Assembly: GCA_945864145.1 (NCBI GenBank)
Contig: CAMBAN010000004.1
Span: forward strand, 1 to 58,688
Source of the DNA: an uncultured Lachnospiraceae bacterium
GTDB lineage: Bacteria > Bacillota > Clostridia > Lachnospirales > Lachnospiraceae
Reading direction: 5' to 3'
DNA length: 58,688 nucleotides
Part shown: in pieces, positions 7,315 through 16,407 of the stretch
Layout of the letters: each line of letters starts with the position of its first letter
How positions within the stretch are numbered: the stretch's first letter is position 1
The notes under the pieces: model-generated
The model's database searches: none
The model's input: only the letters and a program-made list of their open reading frames with translations
Told to the model about the DNA's origin: nothing
Position numbers and translations under genes: made by a program

Positions 7315-8118
7315 ATGGACAGATTAAAAGGGAAGGTTGCTATTGTAACAGGTTCTACAAGCGGTATTGGAGTAGGAATTGCAAAATTGTATGCTTCAGA
7401 AGGAGCCAAGGTAGTGATTTGTGGTCGTAGACAGGAAAAAGGACAGGCTGTCGTTGACGAAATCGTCAAAGAGGGCGGAGAAGCCTGGTATCATTTTACG
7501 GATATTACACAGATTGACAGCATTGAAAAGCTGATTGATGATACAGCTGAGAAATACGGTAAGATAGATGTTTTAGTAAACAATGCGGCAAATGTTGGAT
7601 TGAAGGATGGTCGTGTAGATGAGCTTACTTTGGAAATGTGGGATGGTATTTTCCAAAGTGACTTAAGAGGAACTTTCTACACAACAAAGTGCGTAATTCC
7701 ATATATGCAGAAAAATGAAAATGGAGGTTCCATTATTAATATTGGCTCTATGGCTTCCTGTGGAGGTGACCTTGGTTCCACAGCTTATGCATGTGCAAAG
7801 GCCGGTGTAGACATGTTGACACAGTCAACAGCTTTGCAATATGGAAAGAATAACATTCGATGCAACTGTGTTCGTCCGGGACTAATTGTTACTCCTCAGA
7901 ATGAAGCACATGTACCACAGGCACTCAAAGATATCTTCTTAAGTAACATCATGGTAAACAGATATGGATGTCCGGAAGATATCGGTCATATGTGCGTATA
8001 CCTTGCTTCCGATGAAAGCAGTTACGTGACCGGACAGATTGTGAATGTAGATGGAGGTTTGAACTCTCATGTTTCTACAGTTGCCCAGTTCCGCGAATTA
8101 AATTCACGTACCTGGTAA
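7315..8118 (+). CDS. Short-chain dehydrogenase/reductase (classical SDR)
   Basis: 267 residues with the cofactor loop VTGSTSGIGVGIA (residues 11-23), the structural motif NNAA and the active site S...YACAK (YxxxK). The next motif RPGLIVTP is also typical. CGRRQ after the second strand suggests NADP preference. Gut clostridia use such enzymes as bile-acid or steroid dehydrogenases, and the C-terminal half (KNNIRCNCVRPGLI) is somewhat like 7-alpha-HSDH, but a sugar or acyl substrate is equally possible. AGGAGG at 7303 supports the start. Monocistronic, with its own terminator. Confidence 0.8.
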   Translation: MDRLKGKVAIVTGSTSGIGVGIAKLYASEGAKVVICGRRQEKGQAVVDEIVKEGGEAWYHFTDITQIDSIEKLIDDTAEKYGKIDVLVNNAANVGLKDGRVDELTLEMWDGIFQSDLRGTFYTTKCVIPYMQKNENGGSIINIGSMASCGGDLGSTAYACAKAGVDMLTQSTALQYGKNNIRCNCVRPGLIVTPQNEAHVPQALKDIFLSNIMVNRYGCPEDIGHMCVYLASDESSYVTGQIVNVDGGLNSHVSTVAQFRELNSRTW

Positions 8119-8138
8119 ATTTACAGGACAGTATAAAT

Positions 8139-8174
8139 AACTGGATCAATATAATTGATTCAGTTATTTTTTTG
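8139..8174 (+). terminator. Intrinsic terminator after the SDR gene
   Basis: AACTGGATCAAT pairs with ATTGATTCAGTT around a 3-base loop, followed by a run of seven T. Confidence 0.85.
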
Positions 8175-8211
8175 TTATAGAATACGATTGAAAGACATAT
8201 GGGAGTGACAA

Positions 8212-8922
8212 ATGAAAATAGCTATCGTAGATGATGAAGTAAATGAGCAGGAAATCATTGTAAAGTATATCAGTGAGTGGGCAGAGAGCAAGAAGGAATT
8301 GGTAGAGTTTTTTCGCTTTCAAAGCAGTGAAGGCTTTCTTTTTTCATGGGAAGAAGAAAAGGATTACAATCTTTTACTTCTGGATATAGAAATGGGAGAG
8401 ATAAACGGTTTGGAGCTGGCAAAAAAAGTACGTCTGGAAGATAAACATATTCCGATTATATTTGTAACCGGGTATGATGAATATATGCAGTATGGCTATG
8501 ATGTGTCAGCACTTCACTATTTGATAAAGCCTGTGAACAAAGAAAGACTGTTTCAGGCACTTAACAGGTTAGAGGAGTCAGAGCAGGAAGAGGTAAAAAC
8601 CCTTGTGCTAAATGCAGGAAGTGGAATAAGGCGTTTACAAATAAACAATATGATGTATGTGGAAGCAGCAGGGCATGGAAGCGTTATGCATACACCTGAT
8701 GAAGAGATTTCTCTAAAAGAATCCTTTGGAGAGATGGAGAAGCAATTGGCAGGAGTCTGTGAAATAGTAAAATCTCACAGAGCCTATCTGGTAAATTTAA
8801 GATTTGTTTCTACTATTCAGAATGCAAATATCATTTTAGATAATAACGAAAGACTTCCCATTTCGAGAAATCAGATGAAGAATGTGCAGCAGGAATTTTT
8901 AAAATACTATAAAAATAAATAA
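8212..8922 (+). CDS. LytTR-family response regulator
   Basis: 236 residues. The N-terminal receiver has the acidic pair (VDDE, residues 6-9), phospho-acceptor D58 in LLLLDIEM, and the switch lysine in LIKPV. The C-terminal half (about residues 130-236) is a LytTR DNA-binding domain, seen in the SHRAYLVNL and ISRNQ blocks. AgrA-like regulators of this type control exporters and peptide systems from paired 9-bp direct repeats. The kinase gene follows after 7 bp. The ABC exporter downstream is the obvious target. Confidence 0.9.
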   Translation: MKIAIVDDEVNEQEIIVKYISEWAESKKELVEFFRFQSSEGFLFSWEEEKDYNLLLLDIEMGEINGLELAKKVRLEDKHIPIIFVTGYDEYMQYGYDVSALHYLIKPVNKERLFQALNRLEESEQEEVKTLVLNAGSGIRRLQINNMMYVEAAGHGSVMHTPDEEISLKESFGEMEKQLAGVCEIVKSHRAYLVNLRFVSTIQNANIILDNNERLPISRNQMKNVQQEFLKYYKNK

Positions 8923-8929
8923 TTCGGAA

Positions 8930-9673
8930 ATGGTAATAAAAATGAATTGGATGATAGGTATAGTCATTGCGGTGACTGTTTTTATAAATATTGGTCTGTG
9001 GCTGTTTTTTATGCCATGGTATGTTGACAAAAAAATCAGTCGTTTTCAGAACGAATTAGTGGATAAACATTACAATGAAGTTGAAACAATGTATCGTAAG
9101 ATGCGTGGCTGGAGACACGATTATCATAATCATCTTCAAGTGTTAAAAGCCCATATGGAGCTCAAACATTATGATGAAGTGAAACAGTATCTGGATATGC
9201 TCAATGATGATTTGACGACTGTTGATACCGTGATAAAAACAGGTAATGTTATGGTAGATGCGATACTGAATAGTAAGCTTACCATGATAAAAGAGAAGGG
9301 AATTTATGTGGATGCCACTGCAATTGTTCCGCAGAATGTTCCTTTTTCCGGAATAGATTTATCTGTACTGATTGGAAATCTTTTAGATAATGCAGTGGAA
9401 GCATGTATGCAGGTACAGAATAAAGAGAATCGGTTTATTCGCATTTATATTGATATTGTAAAAAAGCAACTTTATATTTCGGTTACAAATTCTATGAACG
9501 GTAAAGCAAAAAAGCATGGTTTGCAGTATCTTTCAACAAAATCCGGGGTTCATGGCTTCGGAATTCTTAGAATTGACAGGATTGCTGCTAAATATGGAGG
9601 TTTTATTAACAGGCAGAATGAAGAAGGAGTATTTGCAACCGAAATCATGCTTCCATTGATAGAATCATGCTAA
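8930..9673 (+). CDS. GHKL-domain sensor histidine kinase (AgrC-like)
   Basis: 247 residues with one N-terminal membrane helix (about 6-26) and no multi-span sensor domain, which AgrC proper has. The phospho-acceptor region reads GWRHDYHNHLQVLKAHM; the ATPase has an N-box IGNLLDNAVEAC and G-box GVHGFGILRIDR. It pairs with the LytTR regulator. The start is uncertain: ATG 8930 and ATG 8942 both have weak ribosome sites. The short sensor part suggests it reads membrane state or a partner protein, possibly the ABC exporter itself, rather than a peptide directly. Confidence 0.85.
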   Translation: MVIKMNWMIGIVIAVTVFINIGLWLFFMPWYVDKKISRFQNELVDKHYNEVETMYRKMRGWRHDYHNHLQVLKAHMELKHYDEVKQYLDMLNDDLTTVDTVIKTGNVMVDAILNSKLTMIKEKGIYVDATAIVPQNVPFSGIDLSVLIGNLLDNAVEACMQVQNKENRFIRIYIDIVKKQLYISVTNSMNGKAKKHGLQYLSTKSGVHGFGILRIDRIAAKYGGFINRQNEEGVFATEIMLPLIESC

Positions 9674-9685
9674 AGAATAAAAAGG

Positions 9686-9738
9686 AAATGTCATTCGTGC
9701 ATGTAGAAATACCTTTCATGCAAGAATGACATTTTTTA
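9686..9738 (+). terminator. Strong terminator between kinase and exporter genes
   Basis: AAATGTCATTC pairs with GAATGACATTT, with an inner stem TGCATG/CATGCA, followed by a T-run. The exporter genes downstream must therefore have their own promoter or depend on read-through. Confidence 0.85.
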
Positions 9739-9782
9739 TTGCATAAAGTGCTATGGTTATCTTGAAGGAGGAGAGACAGGAT

Positions 9783-9911
9783 ATGCGTTATCTAAGACCA
9801 ATTTTCAATATGATGATTTTAATCTATGATGGGAGATCCGGCGTTTATCATTGTTGTCATACTTACGGTTATTATATTGAGAAATTCGAACAGGGAGAAG
9901 CAAATCTATGA
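9783..9911 (+). CDS. Small ORF translationally coupled to the ABC exporter
   Basis: A 42-codon frame (start MRYLRPIFNMMILI, end EKFEQGEANL) follows an excellent AAGGAGGAGA site about 9 bp upstream. Its TGA overlaps the ATG of the exporter (ATGA at 9908-9911), so translation is coupled. It could be a leader, a small membrane subunit or an export substrate. A second frame in the same DNA (9826-9918) codes for a typical membrane helix (AFIIVVILTVIIL), so an ancestral single small membrane protein may have suffered a frameshift. I do not recognise it. Confidence 0.4.
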   Translation: MRYLRPIFNMMILIYDGRSGVYHCCHTYGYYIEKFEQGEANL

Positions 9912-11779
9912 TAGATAATTATAAGGCTACAGTTGATAAGTCAAAAAACAAATGGACAATGTGGGGGAATTTGAAGTTTTATTTACGCTTTATTTACAAC
10001 TATGATAGAAAATTGTTTTGGGAAATGCTTTTGTATTTTATTCCCACGTTGACGTTTACCTATATTGAAACAAAATTTCCGGCTGTTCTTGTGGAAAGCC
10101 TGCAAAGGAAAGGGAGTCTGATACAGCTTGTATTTATGATAGGTGCAGTGGGCTTGGTGTATATATGTGCTAAAGCGGCTTGTTTCTTTTTGTACGAGAT
10201 GTCACGGGAGAGAAGTAAGCATTTGCATTTTTACGTTTCAGAAATATTTCTTCATAAAATGCAGGATGTAGATTATGAACTTTTGGAAAAGCAGGAGTAT
10301 CAGGAAATCTATGCAGGTGCCTGGGACGTAGCTAATACCGGAAGAGGAATTAGACAAGGGACAGAAACGATTGCAATGATGCTTGCGAATGGAGTCGGCA
10401 CAATTTTATTTGGTTTTATTGTTGGGAAAAGTAACCTGATTCTTTTTGCACTTGTACTTATTTCTGTGTCGATTAATTTATATTTGCTTGAACTTGCGAG
10501 AAAGGTACATAAACGTTATTATACGGAAATTAGTAAGCAGGCAAAAGGAATACAGTATATTTCTGAGATAACGATAGACTCGGCTGCAGGTAAAGACATA
10601 CGAATGTTTCAGCTCTTAGATTATTTACTAAAAAAATACGATGAAAATTTAAAAAAGATGGATGAAGGCTTTGGCAGAATACATACTGCGTATGGAATGC
10701 GTGGGCTGGCAAATGCTGTTATATGTTTTGCAAGAGATGGATTTGCATACTTCTATCTTGTAAGTGAACTTGCGAAGGGAACGATTAGTGTTGCAGATTT
10801 TGTATTCTTATTTGGTGCAATTTCTTCGTTTGCGAGTGGATTTGAGTATTTAATCAGAAATGTAATGCGTTGGCATACTACAGATACGCCTATTGGTGTT
10901 TTCAGGGAGTTTTTGAATACAGAATCATCCTTTTGCAAACATACGTCATTATCACAAACTGAGTTTGATGAGCTATTAAAGAAAGGGTTGGAAATAGAGC
11001 TGAAAAATGTGAGTTTTTCATATGGCGATAAAAAGGAAGCGGTTATTCGTGATTTTAATTTAAAAATTGCATCAGGAGAAAAACTTGCATTAATTGGTTT
11101 AAATGGGGCAGGAAAAACAACCCTGGTAAAGCTTATCTGTGGGTTATATAAGCCTGATAGTGGTGATATATTTATCAATGGAATCAATACAAACAATCTT
11201 ACAAAAGAAGAATATCAAAAGATGATATCAGTGATGTTTCAGGATGCATACTTTTTGCCGACTTCACTTGATACAAATATAATTGGAGCAAAGCAATTGT
11301 GTGCTGATGAGATGAGCCGAGTGCTTAGGCTATCTGGTTTTAAGGAAAAATATGAGAGATTGCCACACAAGGGTGATTCTCTTTTGGTGAAAAAAATTAA
11401 TCCGGAAGCGATTGATTTTTCAGGAGGAGAAAGGCAAAAACTAATCTTTGCCAGGGCTCTATATAAGAATGCCCCTCTTGTGATTCTTGATGAACCAACT
11501 GCTACACTTGATCCAATTGCAGAGCACGAGTTGTACACTAACTTTAAAGAGGCAATCGGAAATAGTACTGCAATTTATATCTCTCATAGACTTTCAAGTA
11601 CAAGATTTTGCGATCGAATTGTACTTTTAGAAAATGGAAAAATAGTAGAAGAGGGAACGCATGATTCTTTAATCAAGAAAGAAGGCAGATATGCCTATTT
11701 GTATGAAATGCAGAGTAAATATTATCAGGACGAGAAGGAGAAAAAGAGAAGAATTCAGTACATGGAGGGGGAAGCATGA
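9908..11779 (+). CDS. ABC exporter half-transporter A (membrane plus ATPase)
   Basis: 623 residues: an ABC transmembrane domain with about six helices (about 40-320), then an ATPase domain with Walker A LIGLNGAGKTT, the Q-loop VMFQDAYF, signature FSGGERQK and Walker B VILDEPTATLD followed by the switch histidine (ISHRL). It starts inside the stop of the small ORF and its own stop overlaps the next gene (ATGA), so the two halves are made together as a heterodimer. Such pairs export peptides, lipids or drugs. LytTR/GHKL genes upstream suggest control by that pair. Confidence 0.9.
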   Translation: MIDNYKATVDKSKNKWTMWGNLKFYLRFIYNYDRKLFWEMLLYFIPTLTFTYIETKFPAVLVESLQRKGSLIQLVFMIGAVGLVYICAKAACFFLYEMSRERSKHLHFYVSEIFLHKMQDVDYELLEKQEYQEIYAGAWDVANTGRGIRQGTETIAMMLANGVGTILFGFIVGKSNLILFALVLISVSINLYLLELARKVHKRYYTEISKQAKGIQYISEITIDSAAGKDIRMFQLLDYLLKKYDENLKKMDEGFGRIHTAYGMRGLANAVICFARDGFAYFYLVSELAKGTISVADFVFLFGAISSFASGFEYLIRNVMRWHTTDTPIGVFREFLNTESSFCKHTSLSQTEFDELLKKGLEIELKNVSFSYGDKKEAVIRDFNLKIASGEKLALIGLNGAGKTTLVKLICGLYKPDSGDIFINGINTNNLTKEEYQKMISVMFQDAYFLPTSLDTNIIGAKQLCADEMSRVLRLSGFKEKYERLPHKGDSLLVKKINPEAIDFSGGERQKLIFARALYKNAPLVILDEPTATLDPIAEHELYTNFKEAIGNSTAIYISHRLSSTRFCDRIVLLENGKIVEEGTHDSLIKKEGRYAYLYEMQSKYYQDEKEKKRRIQYMEGEA

Positions 11780-13602
11780 GAAAAAGTGACACAAAAGCTG
11801 TTTTTTATATCATAAAGCAACTAATGAGAGAATGCCCGGTTGGTATGGTTGCAGATATCATTGACGGTATCCTGATCAATATAAGACCATTTATTGCTGC
11901 ATACATGACAGGATTATTTATTGATGCTTCCATGCAAGGGGAGAGCAAAGAAACTTTACTTCGCTATGCATGGATTGGAGTATCTGTTGTTCTCATTGTT
12001 TCTGTTATTGATAGTATTGCAGTGGAAATTTATCATAAGTATATTGGCTATGCCTCGGAAAGGCAGATTGGTTCTTTGGCATACAAGAGTATGATTATGG
12101 ATTATGAATATCTTGAGAATTCAGACGTTCATGGTAAAAAGGAAGCAATATGCTCTTATGCCAGTGGCTGGGGGCTGTTTGGAATGACTATGGATGCGGT
12201 TACTCATTTTTTCAGATGTGCGACAACCATCATAGCAGCCGTTGTTGTGGTAATTCCTAAAATGGTATCTTGTTTCATAGAGCAAAACACGAATTTTTTT
12301 GCCATTTTTTTTGCAGTACTGTTTTTTCTGGGTATCATTATGCTAAGTATATTAAATGTAAAAATTATGAGGCAATACTCTCAAAAGCTGACAAAAATTT
12401 ATGATGAGAAGAGAGTTCCGGTAGAAACAAGGAAGCGATTCTATATGAATCTTTTTGCTAAGGCAGACAGTCAGAAGGATATTAGGATGTGTGGGCAAAA
12501 GCCTGTTATTGATACAGAATTTGCAAAAATGAAAGAGGAAATGGAAGACTATAAAAAGGACGCTCTTAAGGTAACAGCTAAGGCTCCTGTTTTGACAGAT
12601 TCACTAAGTGGATTCATCGTGGTATTGGTTTATCTTTTCACAGGAATATATGGATTTTCAGGGTATATCTCAATTGGCAGTGCTGTTGTTTTTGCTACAT
12701 GTATCAGAGAAGTATCAGAGTATATGTTCAATGTTGGGGGACTGGTTGGACAATTAAAAGAAATTGCTATTTATGCCAATAAATATATGGATTTTATGGA
12801 GCTTGAACAGAAAAAACATGAAGGAACGATTCCGGTTGAAAAGAGAAGGGATAACAAATTTTCTGTGGAGTTTGACCATGTCAGTTTTAAGTATCCGGGC
12901 GCTACAGATTATGTAATCAAGGATTTGAGTCTAAAATTTGAAATTGGTGAAAAGATGGCAATTGTTGGGAAAAATGGTTCCGGAAAAACAACTTTTATTA
13001 AGCTTTTATGTCGGCTTTATGATGTGACAGATGGCTGTATTAAGGTCAATGGAATAGATATTCGTAAATATGATTACAAGGAGTATTGCAATTTGTTTGG
13101 AGTTATATTTCAGGATTTTGCAATTTTTGACTTTCCACTTGGAGAGGTTTTAGCCGGGAATGAGAAATATAATAGTGAAAAAGCAATAGATGCGCTAAAT
13201 AGGGCTGGACTTGCAGATCATTTTGAAATGCTGGAAAATGGACTTGATACATTTATCGGACAAAGTTTTAATGAATCCGGTGTGAACTTTTCCGGTGGCG
13301 AAAAGCAAAAGATTGCAATAGCCAGAGCAATTTATAAGGATGCGCCGTTTGTCATCATGGATGAACCGACAGCCGCTCTTGATCCGGAAGCAGAAGCAGA
13401 GGTGTTTGAAGGCTTTGATAAAATGGTTGGGAAGAAAACGGCAATTTACATTTCTCATCGATTGGCTTCCTGTAAATTTTGTGAAGATATTCTTGTTTTT
13501 GATAAAGGAAAAGTGGTTCAACATGGCACACATGAAGAATTAGAAAAACAAGACGGACTATACAGAAAACTATGGCATGCGCAGGCACAATATTATGCGT
13601 AG
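11776..13602 (+). CDS. ABC exporter half-transporter B (membrane plus ATPase)
   Basis: 608 residues with the same layout: membrane domain (about 15-340), Walker A IVGKNGSGKTT, signature FSGGEKQK, Walker B VIMDEPTAALD, and ISHRLAS. Both ATPase sites keep the catalytic Glu after Walker B, unlike many heterodimeric exporters with one degenerate site. The two halves have the same length class and similar linkers, suggesting descent from a duplication. No protease (C39) domain is present, so a double-Gly leader substrate is not implied. Confidence 0.9.
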   Translation: MRKSDTKAVFYIIKQLMRECPVGMVADIIDGILINIRPFIAAYMTGLFIDASMQGESKETLLRYAWIGVSVVLIVSVIDSIAVEIYHKYIGYASERQIGSLAYKSMIMDYEYLENSDVHGKKEAICSYASGWGLFGMTMDAVTHFFRCATTIIAAVVVVIPKMVSCFIEQNTNFFAIFFAVLFFLGIIMLSILNVKIMRQYSQKLTKIYDEKRVPVETRKRFYMNLFAKADSQKDIRMCGQKPVIDTEFAKMKEEMEDYKKDALKVTAKAPVLTDSLSGFIVVLVYLFTGIYGFSGYISIGSAVVFATCIREVSEYMFNVGGLVGQLKEIAIYANKYMDFMELEQKKHEGTIPVEKRRDNKFSVEFDHVSFKYPGATDYVIKDLSLKFEIGEKMAIVGKNGSGKTTFIKLLCRLYDVTDGCIKVNGIDIRKYDYKEYCNLFGVIFQDFAIFDFPLGEVLAGNEKYNSEKAIDALNRAGLADHFEMLENGLDTFIGQSFNESGVNFSGGEKQKIAIARAIYKDAPFVIMDEPTAALDPEAEAEVFEGFDKMVGKKTAIYISHRLASCKFCEDILVFDKGKVVQHGTHEELEKQDGLYRKLWHAQAQYYA

Positions 13603-13668
13603 TGTGGAAGCAGGCACAGGAAAAGGAAACTTGCATATATTATCATAAAATCCTATGGGGTTGCTTTT

Positions 13669-14214
13669 ATGGAAGAAAGAAAAAAGGCAATTGCAGGAAC
13701 CTGTAATTTTTCTGGTGTGCGTCCAATTACAGTTGATTTACCCTATCCGGAAATAAAAATCAGTGAGAAAAATAAATCCTATGCCAATGTGTTAACGCAG
13801 GATTATTGCGGCAGCGTTTCGGAGATGACCGCTATTGTGCAGTATATTTATAATGAGAATAGAATGATGGTGGAGCATTGTCCGATAGCTAAAACTGTGC
13901 TTGGAATTGCTATGGCTGAAATGATGCATTTGCAAATGCTGGGGCAGCTAATTATTCTGCTTGGCGGGGATATTGATTTTACGATCAGACAACGAAATGG
14001 TGCAAGAAAAATGTGGACACCGGAATATATTGAAACATCGGAGTGCATCAACAATATGCTTTGCAGAAGTATGGAAGAAGAAAGAAATGCGATTACCCAA
14101 TATCGGAAACACATACACATGATAAATGATGATTGCATAAATAAGGTTTTGGAAAGAATTATTTTAGATGAAGAATATCATATTATGATTTTAAAGTCAT
14201 TGATGTCTGAGTAA
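13669..14214 (+). CDS. Ferritin-like di-iron domain protein
   Basis: 181 residues, mostly helical. Two ExxH motifs (E84-MM-H87 in AEMMH, E168-EY-H171 in DEEYH), an earlier E52 and a central acidic cluster (MEEER, residues 135-139) give the E...ExxH...E...ExxH pattern of ferritin/rubrerythrin-like four-helix bundles. There is no C-terminal rubredoxin knuckle, so it is not a full rubrerythrin; it is nearer the bacterioferritin-like or manganese-catalase-like proteins of clostridia. It lies 66 bp after the exporter with only a weak ribosome site, and may be co-transcribed. A role in oxidative or metal stress is inferred. Confidence 0.75.
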   Translation: MEERKKAIAGTCNFSGVRPITVDLPYPEIKISEKNKSYANVLTQDYCGSVSEMTAIVQYIYNENRMMVEHCPIAKTVLGIAMAEMMHLQMLGQLIILLGGDIDFTIRQRNGARKMWTPEYIETSECINNMLCRSMEEERNAITQYRKHIHMINDDCINKVLERIILDEEYHIMILKSLMSE

Positions 14215-14247
14215 AACGATGTGACTTGCTTTGCGACAAAAACAAAG

Positions 14248-14280
14248 AGCAGTGTATTTTTGAGTAAAAAATACACTGCT
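14248..14280. terminator. Bidirectional terminator
   Basis: AGCAGTGTATTTTT pairs with AAAAATACACTGCT around a short loop. It sits between the convergent ferritin-like and amylase genes and can stop both. Confidence 0.8.
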
Positions 14281-14286
14281 TGATTA

Positions 14287-16078
14287 TTATTCGTTATAAG
14301 TATAGGTAGCAACAGAGCATTTGCTGTCTGAACTTGTCAGATAGTAGCCTTGCCCGTCTGAAAGGTTGCTAGTGATATCAACAGTCTGATTACCGTTTCC
14401 ATCGTTGAAAATAAGTCCTGTCACATCAGAAGCAATTTCAATACTGTATATCTTTTCATTGTATTGGTTTGTTGACACATATGTCATTTTTGTTCCTGGC
14501 CAGTTTTCTGTATTTTCACTTCCACCCCAGGTGTAAGCATATACAGTTCCCCAGTTGTAGTTGTCTGAAAAATAAACGGAGATAAGGTCTGTATCCTCAT
14601 CGTCACTTTCACTTACAGAAGTATAAGTAGAGGTAGTGACGTAAGACCAGTTGCTGTCAGCAGTGTAATAGTTATAAGAGGAACTTAAAGAAATTGTTAA
14701 CTCATTATAGTAAGCGCCACTTGGTAACATTCTTACAATAGTTGCTAAGGTAGCATTTGCAGGAACAGAAGCAGTGTATACAGTGTTTCCATCAATAGTG
14801 GTGGTAGTCATCTCGGTATAGCTGCTATCTTTGTTTGTCTTGATTGCTGCCACTTCCAAGAACGAGAACAGCACCACTTTCTCTGGTGGTTACGGAAACG
14901 TTTCCGGAAACGGTATAATAATCAGCTTCACCGATACAAGCGTTGTGGAAGTGATTGACAGCAGCTACTTCGGCACTTTCAAAGTGTGTGCTGCCTTTTT
15001 GACCTACCATAATGGATGTTTTTTCGGTTTGACTTGGTCTTGAAAAATACAGAGAAGATGCGCCATTTTTGCTGGCAACAACAGCGTAAGCGCGGTCGAT
15101 TTTATTTTGGTCAATATATTTAGTCCAACCACCTTCGCTTGTATGATTTGAATAGGTATCATGACTTTCAGCCCAGTAAACAAGCTTATCATCGCTGACT
15201 CCTGCTACCTGTGTCCAGTATCCAATGGAATTAGAAACAGAGCCATCGTTGATAGCACCTAAGATAGTGCTGCTGAATTTGCTGTCTGTGACAGACATAT
15301 AATTTGTATACTCGTTGATTAAGGAGTTTGCGTAGGTTTGGTTATTTTCCACGGTGTTGTCCAAAATCTCGCCATAATTGAACATATCCTGGTCAATGAC
15401 AGAACTCCAAAAGCTACAGCTTTCGGAAGGGAGTGAGATATGCTTTGCGGCATCCCAGCGGATACCATCGACACCATCCGATTTAAGCTGCTGGATGTAA
15501 TTTTTTACTTTTGCCTGTACTGTGGAATGTTCAGAATTTAAGTCCTGCATACCGATATTTCCATGAGTAATGGCATACCGATTGCTGTAATCAATGCTGT
15601 CCCCATACCAATGCCAATATTGGGAATCCTTTAAACTGCTGTCAATATTGGAATGGTCTCCGGCTAAATGATTGGCAACGACATCTACAATGACTTTAAT
15701 GCCATATTCATCAGCAGCAGAACAAAGCTTTTTTAAATCGTCTTCAGAACCAAGTCCCGAATTACTGATGTAAAAGCCGTTTGGTTGATATAGATAATAC
15801 CAGATACTATTTCCGGTCACTGCTGCTTGTGCAGGTGATGTTTGTACAGACGTAAAACCTGCGGCAGCGATATCTGGCAGTTCATCAATAATCTGTTGAT
15901 AGGTCCAGTCGAAGCAGTGAAGAATCACGCCGTCCTGAATATCGTCAGCCAGACCGTAATATACTGTTGCTTCAGATGCATTGCTGGTAAATGCAGCGGA
16001 AAAGGAGATACCGCCAACAGCCAATGCTGCTGACAACAGAATGGATATAAAAGATTTGCGTAAATGTTTTATTTTCAT
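14287..16078 (-). pseudogene. Secreted alpha-amylase (GH13) with CBM26-like domain, frameshifted
   Basis: Starting at ATG 16078 (GGGAGG upstream), the frame gives a signal peptide (hydrophobic SILLSAALAVGGISFSAAF) and a GH13 barrel with VVANH, DGIRWDAAKH (nucleophile D), GEILD (acid/base E) and AESHD. It then runs out of frame at a stop at 14825. The protein continues in another frame from upstream of 14877 to 14287, coding for the rest of the beta domain and a starch-binding module of CBM26 type (VYFSDNYNWGTVYAYTWGG). A single indel between about 14830 and 14880 restores one protein of about 595 residues. The catalytic domain is nearly whole, so a truncated secreted enzyme could still be active, or the shift may be a sequencing error. 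Confidence 0.85.
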
Positions 16079-16159
16079 GATATCCTCCCTATGCATGAAA
16101 AAAGTTTGGGGTTTCGTGTGATGTCAATAGATATACGGCCGTTAATAATTGACAAACAC

Positions 16160-16188
16160 ATTGTAATTCTTTCATATTTTTTGTGCAA
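16160..16188 (-). promoter_or_regulatory. Promoter of the alpha-amylase gene
   Basis: On the minus strand TTGCAC (16188-16183) and TACAAT (16165-16160) are spaced 17 bp, about 80 bp upstream of the amylase start. An 8-bp palindrome ACGGCCGT lies just downstream near 16134-16141 and could be an operator. No clear catabolite-response element was found. Confidence 0.55.
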
Positions 16189-16343
16189 TGATTATTTTCG
16201 ATAAATTTCGTAACTGTTGAAATGCACAAAAGTGCATAAAGAATATTGGTTAAACAAGCTAAAAACTAAACATGTTGCTATATTGAATTTTAACAAAAAG
16301 TTATGTAAACCTTTGTTTCTTTTTTTAGTGCGATAATTAATCG

Positions 16344-16372
16344 TTGACTTTTCACATATATGTATCTAAAAT
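16344..16372 (+). promoter_or_regulatory. Promoter of the acyltransferase gene
   Basis: TTGACT and TAAAAT with a 17-bp spacer, 36 bp upstream of the gene start at 16408. The 16079-16407 gap holds this, the divergent amylase promoter, and no gene. Confidence 0.6.
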
Positions 16373-16407
16373 AATGGGTTTGAGAAAAACGGTTAGAAAA
16401 GAGTCTG

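Noticed and set aside
9783-9911. AgrD-like cyclic peptide precursor
   Set aside because: No conserved Cys/Ser followed by an AgrD-type acidic C-terminus, and no AgrB-type protease in the window.
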